Source: Candidatus Gastranaerophilales bacterium (GTDB lineage: Bacteria; Cyanobacteriota; Vampirovibrionia; Gastranaerophilales; Gastranaerophilaceae). From it: a stretch of DNA of 64,000 bases. This document shows, piece by piece, positions 45,538 to 54,911 of this stretch. A model generated the notes under the pieces. The model saw nothing but the letters and a program-made list of their open reading frames with translations. It ran no database searches and was not told the DNA's origin. Numbering within the stretch: the first letter of the stretch is position 1; the number at the start of each line of letters is the position of its first letter. The stretch is taken from the NCBI GenBank assembly GCA_947624325.1, contig CANQJT010000001.1, forward strand, positions 62,001-126,000. Direction: 5' to 3'. A program made the position numbers and the translations under genes.

Positions 45538-45822
45538 TTAATTTAATTCATGCTTACAATTAGGGCATGCCGTTAAAGTAACTTTTACTTTACAATTACA
45601 ATAAGGGCAAACTTTGTAAACTTCACCCATAGCCGGAGTGTAGTTTTTATCAGCTTCTTCTTTTTTTTCGGAAAAGAGTTTGTATATCATATTTGCATAA
45701 TAGGCAACAATGATTATTACGGCGAGTCCTACAAATACCCACCATAACTCTTTTACAAGAAATAAAATTAATAGAAATATTAATATTGATGTAAGACATC
45801 CTGAAAATTCTATTCTATACAT
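45538..45822 (-). CDS. Small membrane protein with C-terminal zinc ribbon
   Basis: 94 residues: two hydrophobic segments (about 10-45) then a cytoplasmic zinc ribbon CPYCNCKVKV...CPNCKHEL (two CxxC pairs). No family assigned. It overlaps tsaB by 8 bases at its start, so it is last in the bamA-tsaE-tsaB operon. Confidence 0.78.
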   Translation of the reverse strand: MYRIEFSGCLTSILIFLLILFLVKELWWVFVGLAVIIIVAYYANMIYKLFSEKKEEADKNYTPAMGEVYKVCPYCNCKVKVTLTACPNCKHELN

Positions 45823-46492
45823 TATTAAGTTCCTTTGGTCTTGTTATAGATGGCGGCTGGATATATAACGGTTTTACTTTAGCCCAATGATAATCATTTT
45901 CAGGGCTATTGTTTAATTTTTCTTTTATTATATTTATGATAAATAATGCAGGATTTCCTTCTAAATCTTCATAGTTATATGCATTAATGCTGTTTTCTTT
46001 TAAATAATTTTTTACGGATAAATCTGAAATAATGTAATCATTTGAATTTAATTTACCAATTAATTCATCTTTCATAATAAGCATCGGCTCTGTAATTGTT
46101 TTTGTTCCTTGAAATTCAGCAAAATATACTTTGTTTTTTCTTGCATCCAAAACAGTAATTGTTCTTTTATCTGTTTTGTTATGGCAAGAAAGTATATTAA
46201 GAGAAGTTACCGGAAATATTTTAATGTTAAACTGCTGAGACAGAACTCTGGCAATGGTAATACCTGCTCTAATTCCCGTAAAACTTCCGGGTCCGATATT
46301 TACCCCTATCATATCAATATTTTTAACAAGAAGATTATTGTTTTTTAAAATATCTCTTATTGATGAGATTAAAAATGCACTATGATAGTTTGAATCAGTG
46401 CTTTCTATAATTTTAGATTCAATTATTTTGTCATCATTGCACAAAGCTAAATATGATTTATTAAAACAAGTATCAAGTGCTAATATTAACAT
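45815..46492 (-). CDS. tsaB: tRNA t6A biosynthesis protein TsaB
   Basis: 225-residue ASKHA-fold partner of TsaD/TsaE in making N6-threonylcarbamoyladenosine. MLILALDTCFNKSYLAL and IGVNIGPGSFTGIRAGI are diagnostic. The ATG at 46492 is chosen over an upstream TTG two codons earlier. It overlaps tsaE by 20 bases; tsaD is not in the window. Confidence 0.93.
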   Translation of the reverse strand: MLILALDTCFNKSYLALCNDDKIIESKIIESTDSNYHSAFLISSIRDILKNNNLLVKNIDMIGVNIGPGSFTGIRAGITIARVLSQQFNIKIFPVTSLNILSCHNKTDKRTITVLDARKNKVYFAEFQGTKTITEPMLIMKDELIGKLNSNDYIISDLSVKNYLKENSINAYNYEDLEGNPALFIINIIKEKLNNSPENDYHWAKVKPLYIQPPSITRPKELNNV

Positions 46493-46955
46493 TATCAAGT
46501 TCTCTTATTATACTATTGCTTTTGTTTCCGAATGCCGAGAATTCAAATTCTCTTTTTGTTTCATCAATGTAATTTATTGTTAATTCTATTCTATCAAAAG
46601 GAAGAGAATTTTGTGAAAATTCAGCCCATTCGACCAGAGTTAACATCTTGCCTTCCGAATATTCTTCAAGTTCTGATGTAATGGTGCTGATACCTTCATT
46701 TTCTAATCTGTATAAATCAAAATGATATACAGGTATAATACCGCTTTTGTATTCGTTTAAAATAACAAAACTCGGGCTTGTAACTTTTTCTTTAACATCA
46801 AGGTATTTGCATATAAATTTGGAAAAAGCGGTTTTTCCTGCGCCGACACAACCGTATAGACAAATAAATGCACCTTTATCTTTTATGATATCCGCAAATT
46901 TTTCGGCAAGTTTTTCTGTATCAGAAAGGTTATTACATAAAACTTTAAACGGCAT
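46473..46955 (-). CDS. tsaE: tRNA t6A biosynthesis ATPase TsaE
   Basis: 160-residue P-loop ATPase. Walker A is GCVGAGKTAFSKF; KVTSPSFVILNEY, YHFDLYRLE and LTLVEWAEF complete the family pattern. It starts on the last base of the bamA stop (one-base overlap) and runs into tsaB, so synthesis is coupled. Confidence 0.94.
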   Translation of the reverse strand: MPFKVLCNNLSDTEKLAEKFADIIKDKGAFICLYGCVGAGKTAFSKFICKYLDVKEKVTSPSFVILNEYKSGIIPVYHFDLYRLENEGISTITSELEEYSEGKMLTLVEWAEFSQNSLPFDRIELTINYIDETKREFEFSAFGNKSNSIIRELDNVNIST

Positions 46956-48820
46956 TAGAATATATCTCCGACACCAAATGAGAAGGCTCCTCTTTTGTTT
47001 CCGCTTCCGACATTCGTAAACGGAATACCATAATCAATAGATAGCGGTCCTACACCGGGTATAAATAATTTGATACCGATACCGCCTGCAATACCGTATT
47101 CGGGACGATTATATAATTTATTTGTTATACTTCCGTTAAACAATTGACCTGCATCTACGAACATAGAAAATTTAATGTTATCCAAGAATTGAGCATTTTT
47201 TATTCTGTCTAAGAAGAAAAACGGAGTTGTTATTTCGGCACTGCCCATCATAAATCCTTCACCGGTACCAATAGTACTCATTCTGTAACCTCTGACCGTA
47301 TACGGACCTCCCATGCTGTAAGCCATAACTTCAGGCATATCGCCGTGAATTCTTCCTGCAGCTCTTGCAGCTAATGAGAAGGATGACTTCTTCATTATAG
47401 GAAAATATTTTTTAATTCCGCCTGATAATGTGCCATGGGTATAATCAAAATCGGTAATGTTTACATTTTCACTAAATCTTAATGATGCAATAACACCGTT
47501 TCTGGGATTTAGCATGTTATCTCTTGTATCATAAACAAGGCTTGGCCCTAAAGTTAAGTATGTACCGCCTTGAAGTTGTTTTGCTCTATCAGCTATCGGA
47601 ATATTATGAGCTCTGTATAATGATGCAATTTTGTTAGCATCGCCTTCTTTAACTCTAATATGTTCACCGCCTAATTTAAATGATGCCATTAAGTTTTTAT
47701 ATGTTTTAAATGGTCTGGATAAAACTACTTCGGCTCCATATCTTTGCTCTATGGAAAGAGGAACTTGGTAGCTCCCGAAGTCACGACCGAATGCTTTAAC
47801 TAATAAAGAATAATCCGTTCCCTTTAATCTTGGCTCAAAGAAACTGACTTCAGCCTGCAAGTTGGCATGGTCAATTGTAGAACTGTCTGACATAATTACA
47901 CCGGTACCTGCCATAAAGTTAATTCCGACTCTTTGACCGTTACCCATAAAGTTATTTTCAACAAACCCTGCTTGACCGAATAACCCTGTTGCAGTATCAA
48001 GACCGCCCCCTAGTGATATTGTTCCGGTTCTTTGTTCTTCAAGGACTATTGTTATGTCATATAAATTATCGCCGTTTTCACTTTTTTCAATTTTTCGATT
48101 TACGTCTCTAAATGCTTGAGTTGAATATAATCTTGTTAAATCGGCTTTTAATGTATTTTCATTATATACACTTCCCGGTGTTGAAAGTATGTTTCTTTCA
48201 ATTACAAAATCTTTTGTCTTTTTGTTCCCTTCAAAAGAAATAGAATTAATTATTCCTTCTTCCATTTCGATATTAACGCATCCGTCAGGATCATCCTGAA
48301 CATTAGCTACTTTTGCAAGTACATATCCTTTTGATGCATATAAATCTTCAACTTGAGCAACTGCATCCCCAAGTGTCTTTAAATTTTGAGGCTGTCCTTC
48401 AAGGTGGTTTAATATACTTAATATTTCTCCTGTTGATACAACCGTGTTTCCGCTTACGGCAAAATCCGTTATCGGTATATTTTCTTCCAGATATATTCTC
48501 AATGTTAATGAATCAGAATCTGTCGGAATCGGAATTGCTTTCATTCTCTCAGAAAAATTCCCCGTTTTATATATCGCTTTCAGATTCTGCTGAACCATTT
48601 CTTTACTGTATACATCACCAATCTGCATATTCATTACTTTTACTATGTCAGAATCATTAATAAGGTGATTTCCTTCAAATTCTATTTTGGTAATTTTTGA
48701 ATTATCCGAAATATCTGTTATGACATCTTCGTTTTCGGCATATGAGATATTTTGTGCCTGAATAATTAAAGCACTTAATAATATTGAACTCGTAATTAAC
48801 TGTTTAACTTTCAATCTCAT
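46955..48820 (-). CDS. BamA/Omp85-family outer-membrane protein
   Basis: 621 residues. Signal peptide (MRLKVKQLITSSILLSALII...A), then N-terminal POTRA repeats (GNHLINDSDIVKVMNMQIGD; GNTVVSTGEILSIL; GNKKTKDFVIERNI) and a C-terminal 16-strand barrel ending in GAFSFGVGDIF, with the terminal Phe used in outer-membrane targeting. It has three POTRA-like units rather than the usual five of proteobacteria, as in cyanobacterial types. It is the first gene of the tsaE-tsaB operon and is separated by a terminator from the gene starting at 49398. Barrel-assembly role inferred. Confidence 0.93.
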   Translation of the reverse strand: MRLKVKQLITSSILLSALIIQAQNISYAENEDVITDISDNSKITKIEFEGNHLINDSDIVKVMNMQIGDVYSKEMVQQNLKAIYKTGNFSERMKAIPIPTDSDSLTLRIYLEENIPITDFAVSGNTVVSTGEILSILNHLEGQPQNLKTLGDAVAQVEDLYASKGYVLAKVANVQDDPDGCVNIEMEEGIINSISFEGNKKTKDFVIERNILSTPGSVYNENTLKADLTRLYSTQAFRDVNRKIEKSENGDNLYDITIVLEEQRTGTISLGGGLDTATGLFGQAGFVENNFMGNGQRVGINFMAGTGVIMSDSSTIDHANLQAEVSFFEPRLKGTDYSLLVKAFGRDFGSYQVPLSIEQRYGAEVVLSRPFKTYKNLMASFKLGGEHIRVKEGDANKIASLYRAHNIPIADRAKQLQGGTYLTLGPSLVYDTRDNMLNPRNGVIASLRFSENVNITDFDYTHGTLSGGIKKYFPIMKKSSFSLAARAAGRIHGDMPEVMAYSMGGPYTVRGYRMSTIGTGEGFMMGSAEITTPFFFLDRIKNAQFLDNIKFSMFVDAGQLFNGSITNKLYNRPEYGIAGGIGIKLFIPGVGPLSIDYGIPFTNVGSGNKRGAFSFGVGDIF

Positions 48821-48870
48821 AACTTACCAAGATTACCCTCTACAAAATTATAGCATACATAAAAAAATAG

Positions 48871-48907
48871 AAAAATAAAAAGAGGAACTGTTAAATTCCT
48901 CTTTTTT
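48871..48907 (-). terminator. Terminator of the copy-2 MGYALFA gene
   Basis: On the minus strand AAAAAGAGGAA and TTCCTCTTTTT pair around an 8-base loop and run into T's, just downstream of the stop at 48928. Confidence 0.85.
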
Positions 48908-48927
48908 ATATATTATTATTTTTATAA

Positions 48928-49398
48928 TTAGCTTATACCGTTGAATTTCGGTGTGGCATTGTCTATACCTTGACCTTCTGCTTCTTCTACTGCTTCTAAT
49001 TGTTTTTCTATTGCAGTAACTTCGGTATCCAGATTTTTTACTGCCATTTCAACTGTATTTTCTTTTATTGATACCTGATAGATTCTTCTGTTAATTGCAT
49101 CCAGTTCGGCTTCAAATTCGGCTTGAAGTTGTTCTATGCCGGCATTTATATCAGCCCTTGCCTGAGATGCTTCATCTGCCGTCATTTTACCATCCGAGTT
49201 AACCTGTGATAATTTTTCATATTCATAGGATAATTCAGTTGACTGGGATGCTTGCATACTGCTTAATTCTTGTTGAAGACCTGCCGTTTGAGTAGCTAAT
49301 GCAAACTGCTCATTAGATCTTTGTGTCTGCTGCAATTGTAAATTGTTCAATTGCCCATCCAAGACTATTTTTCTTTGTGCAAATAATGCGTAGCCCAT
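48928..49398 (-). CDS. MGYALFA-family coiled-coil protein, copy 2
   Basis: 156 residues from the start at 49398, chosen because it reproduces the conserved MGYALFAQRKI start (a 13-residue upstream extension exists). Gln-rich coiled coil in the middle (LNNLQLQQTQRSNEQFALAT; LQAEFEAELDAINRRIYQ), ending EEAEGQGIDNATPKFNGIS. Same termini as the gene at 38894, about 9.5 kb away, but a different middle and a different leader. Unknown family. Confidence 0.72.
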   Translation of the reverse strand: MGYALFAQRKIVLDGQLNNLQLQQTQRSNEQFALATQTAGLQQELSSMQASQSTELSYEYEKLSQVNSDGKMTADEASQARADINAGIEQLQAEFEAELDAINRRIYQVSIKENTVEMAVKNLDTEVTAIEKQLEAVEEAEGQGIDNATPKFNGIS

Positions 49399-49491
49399 CT
49401 CTTTATATTTTCCTCGATTTAGTCCTCTTATATACATGAAAACTTTTTATTTTGAATTCATGCCTTTTTTATTTAAATTCTTAATAATTTG

Positions 49492-50346
49492 TTACAATTC
49501 AAAAGAAAATAATTTTTTATTATAGGCGCTGCACTGCGCACAGTATGATGTTTCAAGATAATTTTTTGTTGAAAAATCAGTTATGTCACTTCCGCATTTT
49601 CCTCTGTTATCACTTGATAATAAAGGACAAGAAAATATTCCGTTTAGGGTTAATGTTCTGCTTTTTGTACAGTCTGTATTTAATTTATCATAATCTATGT
49701 TTTCCGAAATTTCACATTCTTTATTTTTATCAATATAAGGAATAATTTTAAAATTTATATCTGTTGTTTCAAAATTAAATGATAAGCATAATTCTTTAAA
49801 TTTATTTATTAATTCACCTTCATTCATATTTTGGTAATTTACTATAGTTAATATAGGATTAAAATCATATTTAATTAAACTTTGTATTGCATGAACAGCT
49901 TTTCTGTATGAGCCTCTCCCCCTTAATAAATCATTTTCTTTTTCATCATAGTGATCAATACTTATCATAAATATTATTTCGTTGCCCAGGTTATTTTCTT
50001 CTTCTACTTTTCTTAGAAATCTGGCTTTTTTGTCATTTATATTTACTGCATTTGTATTAATAATTACAGATGAATATTTTAAACATAATCTTAATATGTG
50101 ATTAAAATCAGGATGCATCATTGGTTCTGCACCGGTTAAATATATGTATTTTAAATCTTCTTTGTTTATATTTATTAATGCTTGTTTTACTTTTTCTATT
50201 GGAATAAAGTCTTTTACTTTTTTTTCATTAAAATTAATGTAACAGTGTTTACATTTTAAATTACAATTTTGTGCAGTCATTTCTATAAATAATGTTTCGA
50301 GTTTTGTTAAATTTACACATGGCGCTTTAATAATTGTATTACTCAT
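49492..50346 (-). CDS. Radical SAM protein, SPASM-like tail
   Basis: 284-residue radical SAM enzyme. The 4Fe-4S motif is CNLKCKHCY (Cys28, Cys32, Cys35), followed by YLTGAEPMMHPDFNHI (glycine-rich AdoMet loop). A cysteine-rich C-terminus (CPLLSSDNRGKCG...YCAQCSAYN) could bind auxiliary clusters as in peptide-modifying enzymes. A 57-residue CxxC protein is divergently encoded 165 bases away. Peptide maturation is possible but unproven. Confidence 0.88.
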   Translation of the reverse strand: MSNTIIKAPCVNLTKLETLFIEMTAQNCNLKCKHCYINFNEKKVKDFIPIEKVKQALININKEDLKYIYLTGAEPMMHPDFNHILRLCLKYSSVIINTNAVNINDKKARFLRKVEEENNLGNEIIFMISIDHYDEKENDLLRGRGSYRKAVHAIQSLIKYDFNPILTIVNYQNMNEGELINKFKELCLSFNFETTDINFKIIPYIDKNKECEISENIDYDKLNTDCTKSRTLTLNGIFSCPLLSSDNRGKCGSDITDFSTKNYLETSYCAQCSAYNKKLFSFEL

Positions 50347-50510
50347 AATAATCCTCTTCTTCCTCTGATTTCAAATATTATTTAACATCTAAGTTTTTCG
50401 GGTTAAATTAGACAGTTGTATAAAATTAGAAATTTAATTTATAGCCTGAAAGGAGTATTTTCTTTAAGTTTTTTTATATTGTTCCGATTTCTTGTTTAGG
50501 AGGAAATGAT

Positions 50511-50684
50511 ATGGCTTATATAATTGAAAATCAAAAAGGAAGAAGAATGATTAGGTTAAATACAAATGATATTATTGATATTGTTCGAGAATATCAAAAT
50601 ATTACCTGCAATTCCTGCACATATAATGAAATTAGAGAAAAATTAAATAAAAAAGAGTTATATATACCTGAAGATATTTATTGA
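50511..50684 (+). CDS. 57-residue protein with CxxC motif
   Basis: Small frame with a strong TAGGAGG Shine-Dalgarno (about 50498-50504): MAYIIENQKGRRMIRLNTND, a hydrophobic helix (IIDIVREYQ), the motif ITCNSCTYNE and a basic/acidic tail ending YIPEDIY. Not a family I recognise. It is divergent from a radical SAM gene, a layout seen with modified peptides, but it lacks a glycine-rich core. A regulator or zinc-binding adaptor is an equal possibility. Confidence 0.6.
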   Translation: MAYIIENQKGRRMIRLNTNDIIDIVREYQNITCNSCTYNEIREKLNKKELYIPEDIY

Positions 50685-50734
50685 TTTCCATGTTCTGTTT
50701 ATAATAACTTATAATTATTTAGGAGTAATATTCT

Positions 50735-51703
50735 TTGAAAAAAATATTTAAAATAATTTTTGTAAATATAATAATACTACTATTAATTTTAGTATGCTTT
50801 GAATTTGTATTATACAAAATTGATAATGCCGGAGACCCTTTTTTTCAATTAGTTAAGGATTTAAATGCTCTAAAATATAAAGAAATGTATGATGAAATAA
50901 TAAATGCAAAATATTATGAGCAGGATAAAAAGGGAATTTCATATAAAAATTTTAGAAGACCTTTAATATATAATGAAAGCGGTTTAAAACCAATAATTTT
51001 ATTTGGTTGTTCTTTTGCATGGGGATGCCAGTTGAATGAATCTCAAACCTTTCATTATAAGTTATCAAAATTAATGAAACGAAGTGTTTATAACAGAGCA
51101 TTATGTGCTTGGGGAACTCAGCATATGTTATATCAATTAAAACAGAATGATTTTTATAATGAATTCCCGGAGCCTGAGTATATTATTTATTTATATATTT
51201 CAACTCATATTGAAAGAATATATAAATATCCGTTTATTAATAAATGGGGAAGCAGAAGTGGATATAATTACTTACGCTACATTGATACAAAATACGGTTT
51301 AAAAGAAGAAAAAAGATGTCAGTTTGTTCCTTATTCAAAAATATATAATGAAATAATTTTACCTAAACTAATGGAAGCGGAAGCAAGGAAAAACGGCTTT
51401 AAATTATTGGAAAAACATTTAATTGAAGCTAAAAAGGAAGTTGATAAACATTGGAAAAATGTCAAGTTCGTTATTTTAGATTATGAAGCGGATAATTATT
51501 TTAATAACTATAGGGAAGTATTAAATAAGGAAAATGTTGAAAAATTAAAAAAAGAAGGTTTTATTGTAATTAAAACATCAGAACTGACAGATGTTAAACT
51601 GGGTGATAATTTTGTTATCAGTGGTGCAGATAAACATCCTAATGAAGCAGCTTGGGATTTAATTACACCTTTATTTGTAAAAAAATTGCAGGAATATAAA
51701 TAA
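50735..51703 (+). CDS. Membrane-anchored SGNH/GDSL hydrolase-like protein (copy 2)
   Basis: 322 residues starting at a TTG preceded by TAGGAG. N-terminal anchor MKKIFKIIFVNIIILL; block I LFGCSFAWG (Ser93), a conserved middle YNRALCAWGTQHMLYQL and C-terminal block DKHPNEAAW (Asp299, His301). The organisation is nearly the same as in the gene at 5438 (anchor, block I, WG segment, tail) although sequence identity is moderate. Probably faces the periplasm; substrate unknown. Confidence 0.72.
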   Translation: MKKIFKIIFVNIIILLLILVCFEFVLYKIDNAGDPFFQLVKDLNALKYKEMYDEIINAKYYEQDKKGISYKNFRRPLIYNESGLKPIILFGCSFAWGCQLNESQTFHYKLSKLMKRSVYNRALCAWGTQHMLYQLKQNDFYNEFPEPEYIIYLYISTHIERIYKYPFINKWGSRSGYNYLRYIDTKYGLKEEKRCQFVPYSKIYNEIILPKLMEAEARKNGFKLLEKHLIEAKKEVDKHWKNVKFVILDYEADNYFNNYREVLNKENVEKLKKEGFIVIKTSELTDVKLGDNFVISGADKHPNEAAWDLITPLFVKKLQEYK

Positions 51704-51780
51704 TAAATATTATAATATACCTATATAGACAATTTAGTTTATACTAACTTAGTGTAATGTTTATTTCGGGAGGAAAAATT

Positions 51781-52173
51781 ATGAAGAACATTATTACTAT
51801 ATTATTAATTTTAATTATACCGGTATGTGTATATTTTGTAATGAGCAGAAATTCTTTTGATATAACGGCAAATGCAAAAGAAAATAATCTGCCCGTACTG
51901 ATGACATTTACTTCTTCTATGTGTATGGATTGCCAGAAAATGAAAGGAATTTTAAAAGAAGTAGAAGGTGCTTATTATGGGAAAATTAATTTTATTAATA
52001 TAAATGCAATGGATAAAAACAGAAAAGTTAAAGAATATTTGAAAAAATATAATGTTGTACTTGTTCCTACGATGATATTTTTGGATGAAAACGGAAATCA
52101 AATTAATAAGATTGAAGGTGCTGTTACAAAAGAAGTACTTATAAATGAAATAGAGGAAGCAATTAATGGATAG
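51781..52173 (+). CDS. Membrane-tethered thioredoxin-fold protein
   Basis: 130 residues: N-terminal anchor (IITILLILIIPVCVYFV), then a thioredoxin-like fold with active site SSMCMDCQKMKG (CMDC) and VLVPTMIFLDENGNQI (cis-Pro). The start follows GGGAGG by about 8 bases. Overlaps the CcdA gene by 8 bases, so CcdA likely passes electrons from the cytoplasm to this periplasmic thiol protein, as in DsbD-like or cytochrome c pathways. Confidence 0.85.
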   Translation: MKNIITILLILIIPVCVYFVMSRNSFDITANAKENNLPVLMTFTSSMCMDCQKMKGILKEVEGAYYGKINFININAMDKNRKVKEYLKKYNVVLVPTMIFLDENGNQINKIEGAVTKEVLINEIEEAING

Positions 52174-52876
52174 CCTTTTGAATGTATTTTCCGCATATTC
52201 ATCGGGTAACAGTATTGTAATGCCGTTATTAATAATAACTGCATTTTTTGCAGGGGTGTTAGCATCGCTATCCCCCTGTAGTTTGGGAATTTTACCGCTA
52301 ATAATCGGATATGTCGGAGGATATTCCAAAGAAAATAACAAAAGACTTTTTATTCAAATGTTGTTTTTTTCTTTAGGGTTGTCTGTTGTTCTTAGTATTA
52401 TCGGGGTTTTGTGTGCGATAACGGGAAGAGCTTTTACCGGATTAGCTTCACCCGTATTAATACTTTTATTTGCATCTGTGATAATTATAATGGGGTTAAA
52501 TCTTTTGGGATTTATTGATATTAATTTCCCTTCAATTGTGAAAAAAATGCCTCAAAATAAAAACGGAAGTTTATTTTTGTTCCCGTTTATTGTTGGTATT
52601 TTCTTTGCACTTGCATCAAGCCCTTGTTCTTCACCTATTTTGGCAAGTATCATGGCTGTTGCTGCAATTTCAACAAACATAATTTTTTCTATACTGTTGT
52701 TATTTGCATTTGCATTGGGACAGTGTATTATAATAATTGTTTTTGCATTATTTACATCAACTTTAAAACATACTGCAGTTTTGGTAAAATATTCCGAAAT
52801 TTTAATGAAAATAAGCGGAATAATTTTAATTCTCGCAGGATTATTTATATATTATTCAATATTCAGCAGTATATAA
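52166..52876 (+). CDS. CcdA/DsbD-type transmembrane electron carrier
   Basis: 236-residue membrane protein with six helices. Two conserved pairs, SLSPCSLGILPLIIGY and SSPCSSPILASIMA, supply the redox cysteines of the CcdA/DsbD transmembrane domain. It forms an operon with the preceding thioredoxin-like gene (8-base overlap). It delivers reducing power to the periplasm; the final substrate is unknown. Confidence 0.88.
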   Translation: MDSLLNVFSAYSSGNSIVMPLLIITAFFAGVLASLSPCSLGILPLIIGYVGGYSKENNKRLFIQMLFFSLGLSVVLSIIGVLCAITGRAFTGLASPVLILLFASVIIIMGLNLLGFIDINFPSIVKKMPQNKNGSLFLFPFIVGIFFALASSPCSSPILASIMAVAAISTNIIFSILLLFAFALGQCIIIIVFALFTSTLKHTAVLVKYSEILMKISGIILILAGLFIYYSIFSSI

Positions 52877-52908
52877 ATTATTATTAATGCTGTGAGTAAG
52901 CTGATTAA

Positions 52909-53304
52909 TTATGCATACAAATAAAGATTTTTTGCTAAAATTCGTTGTGTGGTTTTAGGCGAACATATTCTTAATTTATTTTTGCCGTTTTGATCTTTTG
53001 TTCTGACCCAGAATAGTTTATCTGATACAAAGGATTGTACCTCAGTTTCTTTTCTGCCGTCTTTAATTGTTGCACCTACAAATTTAGGCGGATTTGTTAG
53101 TGCTTTTAGCTGTTTTGATATTTCAGCTTCGGCAAGTTCGGGTGATATTGTACATATCATAGATTTGTTATTTGAATTAATAACATTTCTTGTATAATAT
53201 CCGTCAGGTCTTTCTTTATGTATTACGCAAGTATATTCTTTATGAGCAAATATACTGCCTTTACTCTTATTTTGAAATAAGAAACCAACTGCAGAAACCT
53301 TCAT
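52909..53304 (-). CDS. Small orphan protein (MKVSAVGF)
   Basis: 131 residues. MKVSAVGFLFQNKSKGSIFA begins like other lineage-specific starts but lacks a clear F[KG] box. A mixed beta/helical body (YTCVIHKERPDGYYTRNVIN; ELAEAEISKQLKALTNPPK) follows. No family recognised. TTTTGGAGTAAA lies 35 bases upstream of its start, and the convergent CcdA stop is 30 bases away. Confidence 0.65.
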   Translation of the reverse strand: MKVSAVGFLFQNKSKGSIFAHKEYTCVIHKERPDGYYTRNVINSNNKSMICTISPELAEAEISKQLKALTNPPKFVGATIKDGRKETEVQSFVSDKLFWVRTKDQNGKNKLRICSPKTTQRILAKNLYLYA

Positions 53305-53601
53305 ATAAACTCTCCATTTCTGATTTTATAATACTACATTTTGGAGTAAATGTCTATAGTTTTTTTTAAAAAATTTAAAAAATGAAAAATTTTTATTCAA
53401 TTTTTAAATTTTTCGTATTGCTTTTTTAAAAAATTAAGTATTAAATTTGCAAAATTTTATAAATTTTTTTGCAATTTTATAAAAAATGCAAAAAAATTAC
53501 TCGATTTTACTCCAAAAAATTGTACGTTTTTTGTTATTTTTATTTGTTTTATAATAAATGCTATAGTTTTTAGAGACTATGCATAGTTTTTGGAGTGAAT
53601 T
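53305..53601. promoter_or_regulatory. AT-rich divergent region with repeated TTTTGGAGTRAA motif
   Basis: 297 bases without a gene, very AT-rich. TTTTGGAGTAAA occurs at 53339-53350, its exact reverse complement at 53506-53517 (TTTACTCCAAAA), and TTTTGGAGTGAA at 53587-53598. Short TATAGTTTTT-like words recur near all three. The last motif doubles as the Shine-Dalgarno (GGAG) of the TolC gene. The spacing across a divergent promoter region fits an operator set. Confidence 0.4.
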
Positions 53602-54891
53602 TTGAAAAAGATAATACTAGCTATATTTTTTCTGTTTATAAATATTACCGAAACTTTTGCAGTTACTGAGCCTGTAAAAGTTAATATTAATGAGGCTGTT
53701 AATATTGCTGTTAAAAATAATTTGGATATAAGAGCTTCAAGACTGAACAAGGAAATAGAAAAAAATAATATTAAATCTGCAAATCGTCTGCAAAACCCTG
53801 AAGCAGGAGTGTTCTATAACTTAGGAAAAGCAGGTAAGGGAAATCCCCAGCAGATAGGAATTTCCCAAACTGTTGAAATCGGTAAAAGAAAAGCAAGAAA
53901 ACAGTATGCAAATGCAGTATATGAACTTACATCAAGACAGGTTGAATATACGGAATTTGATTTGAAAATGGATGTAAGAGAAGCATATACAAATCTTCTT
54001 GCCAAAAAGTCTGTATTAAATACAATGAAACAACAGGAACTTTTTTTAAATAAAATGGTTGAAAAAACTAAAAGTAAGTATAAATCAGGTAAAGTTGACG
54101 AAACTGATATATTGCAGGCAAGTCTGCTTTTAAATCAGATTATAATGGAAGTTAATTCGGCTTTATATGATGTTAAAACTGCAGTCTATGATTTTAATAA
54201 TGTTATTAATTCACCTGCGGAATTTTATGATACTAAAGAAGATAAATTTACAAAAGATTATATGCCCTTAGTAACACCGGATGCTAATTTTAAAATGCCT
54301 GATTTTGATGTGATTTCAGATAAAGCAATAAATAACAGATTTGATATAAAAATTGCACTTGAAAATATAGAAGTAGCCAAAAAAAATTTAAATCTTATTT
54401 TAAAACAAAAAATTCCCGATTTGGAAGTATCGGGCGGATATGCTTATCAAAACCCCGGACAATCCGAAGATTCAACCTTTAAACACGGTGCTTATGTGGC
54501 TGCAAATATTGTCAATATTCCGCTCTTTTACAGATTTAATCCCGAAATTAAAAGTGCCGAGTTAAAGTTAGAACAAGCTAATTTAAATTATGAATCGGTA
54601 AAGAATAAAGCTTTAAATGATTTAAGAAAAACATATGAAAAATTTCTTCTGGCTCAAATGCATTTAAGAAGTTATAATGAAAAATTATTAAAAAATTCAG
54701 CCGATTTAATTAATGCTTCAAGAAAAAATTATCTCGAAGACAAAATTGATTTAACTACATTAATTTCAATGGAAGAATCATACAGAATGATTACAGTTGC
54801 ACATACATACGCAATTGCAGACTATTTTAATGCTTGGAATGCATTTATTCGTGAAGTTAATAATGATGACTTTAATATTGATGATATATAA
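53602..54891 (+). CDS. TolC-family outer-membrane channel protein
   Basis: 429 residues starting at TTG (GGAG 6-7 bases upstream). Signal peptide (MKKIILAIFFLFINITETFA) then two outer-membrane-efflux domains: VKVNINEAVNIAVKNNLDI, YELTSRQVEYTEFDLKMDV, and SYNEKLLKNSADLINASRKN. Coiled-coil helices typical of the periplasmic tunnel are present. The efflux pump partners are not in the window. An operator-like repeat lies upstream. Confidence 0.88.
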   Translation: MKKIILAIFFLFINITETFAVTEPVKVNINEAVNIAVKNNLDIRASRLNKEIEKNNIKSANRLQNPEAGVFYNLGKAGKGNPQQIGISQTVEIGKRKARKQYANAVYELTSRQVEYTEFDLKMDVREAYTNLLAKKSVLNTMKQQELFLNKMVEKTKSKYKSGKVDETDILQASLLLNQIIMEVNSALYDVKTAVYDFNNVINSPAEFYDTKEDKFTKDYMPLVTPDANFKMPDFDVISDKAINNRFDIKIALENIEVAKKNLNLILKQKIPDLEVSGGYAYQNPGQSEDSTFKHGAYVAANIVNIPLFYRFNPEIKSAELKLEQANLNYESVKNKALNDLRKTYEKFLLAQMHLRSYNEKLLKNSADLINASRKNYLEDKIDLTTLISMEESYRMITVAHTYAIADYFNAWNAFIREVNNDDFNIDDI

Positions 54892-54911
54892 ATCGGCACT
54901 AGATTATATAA

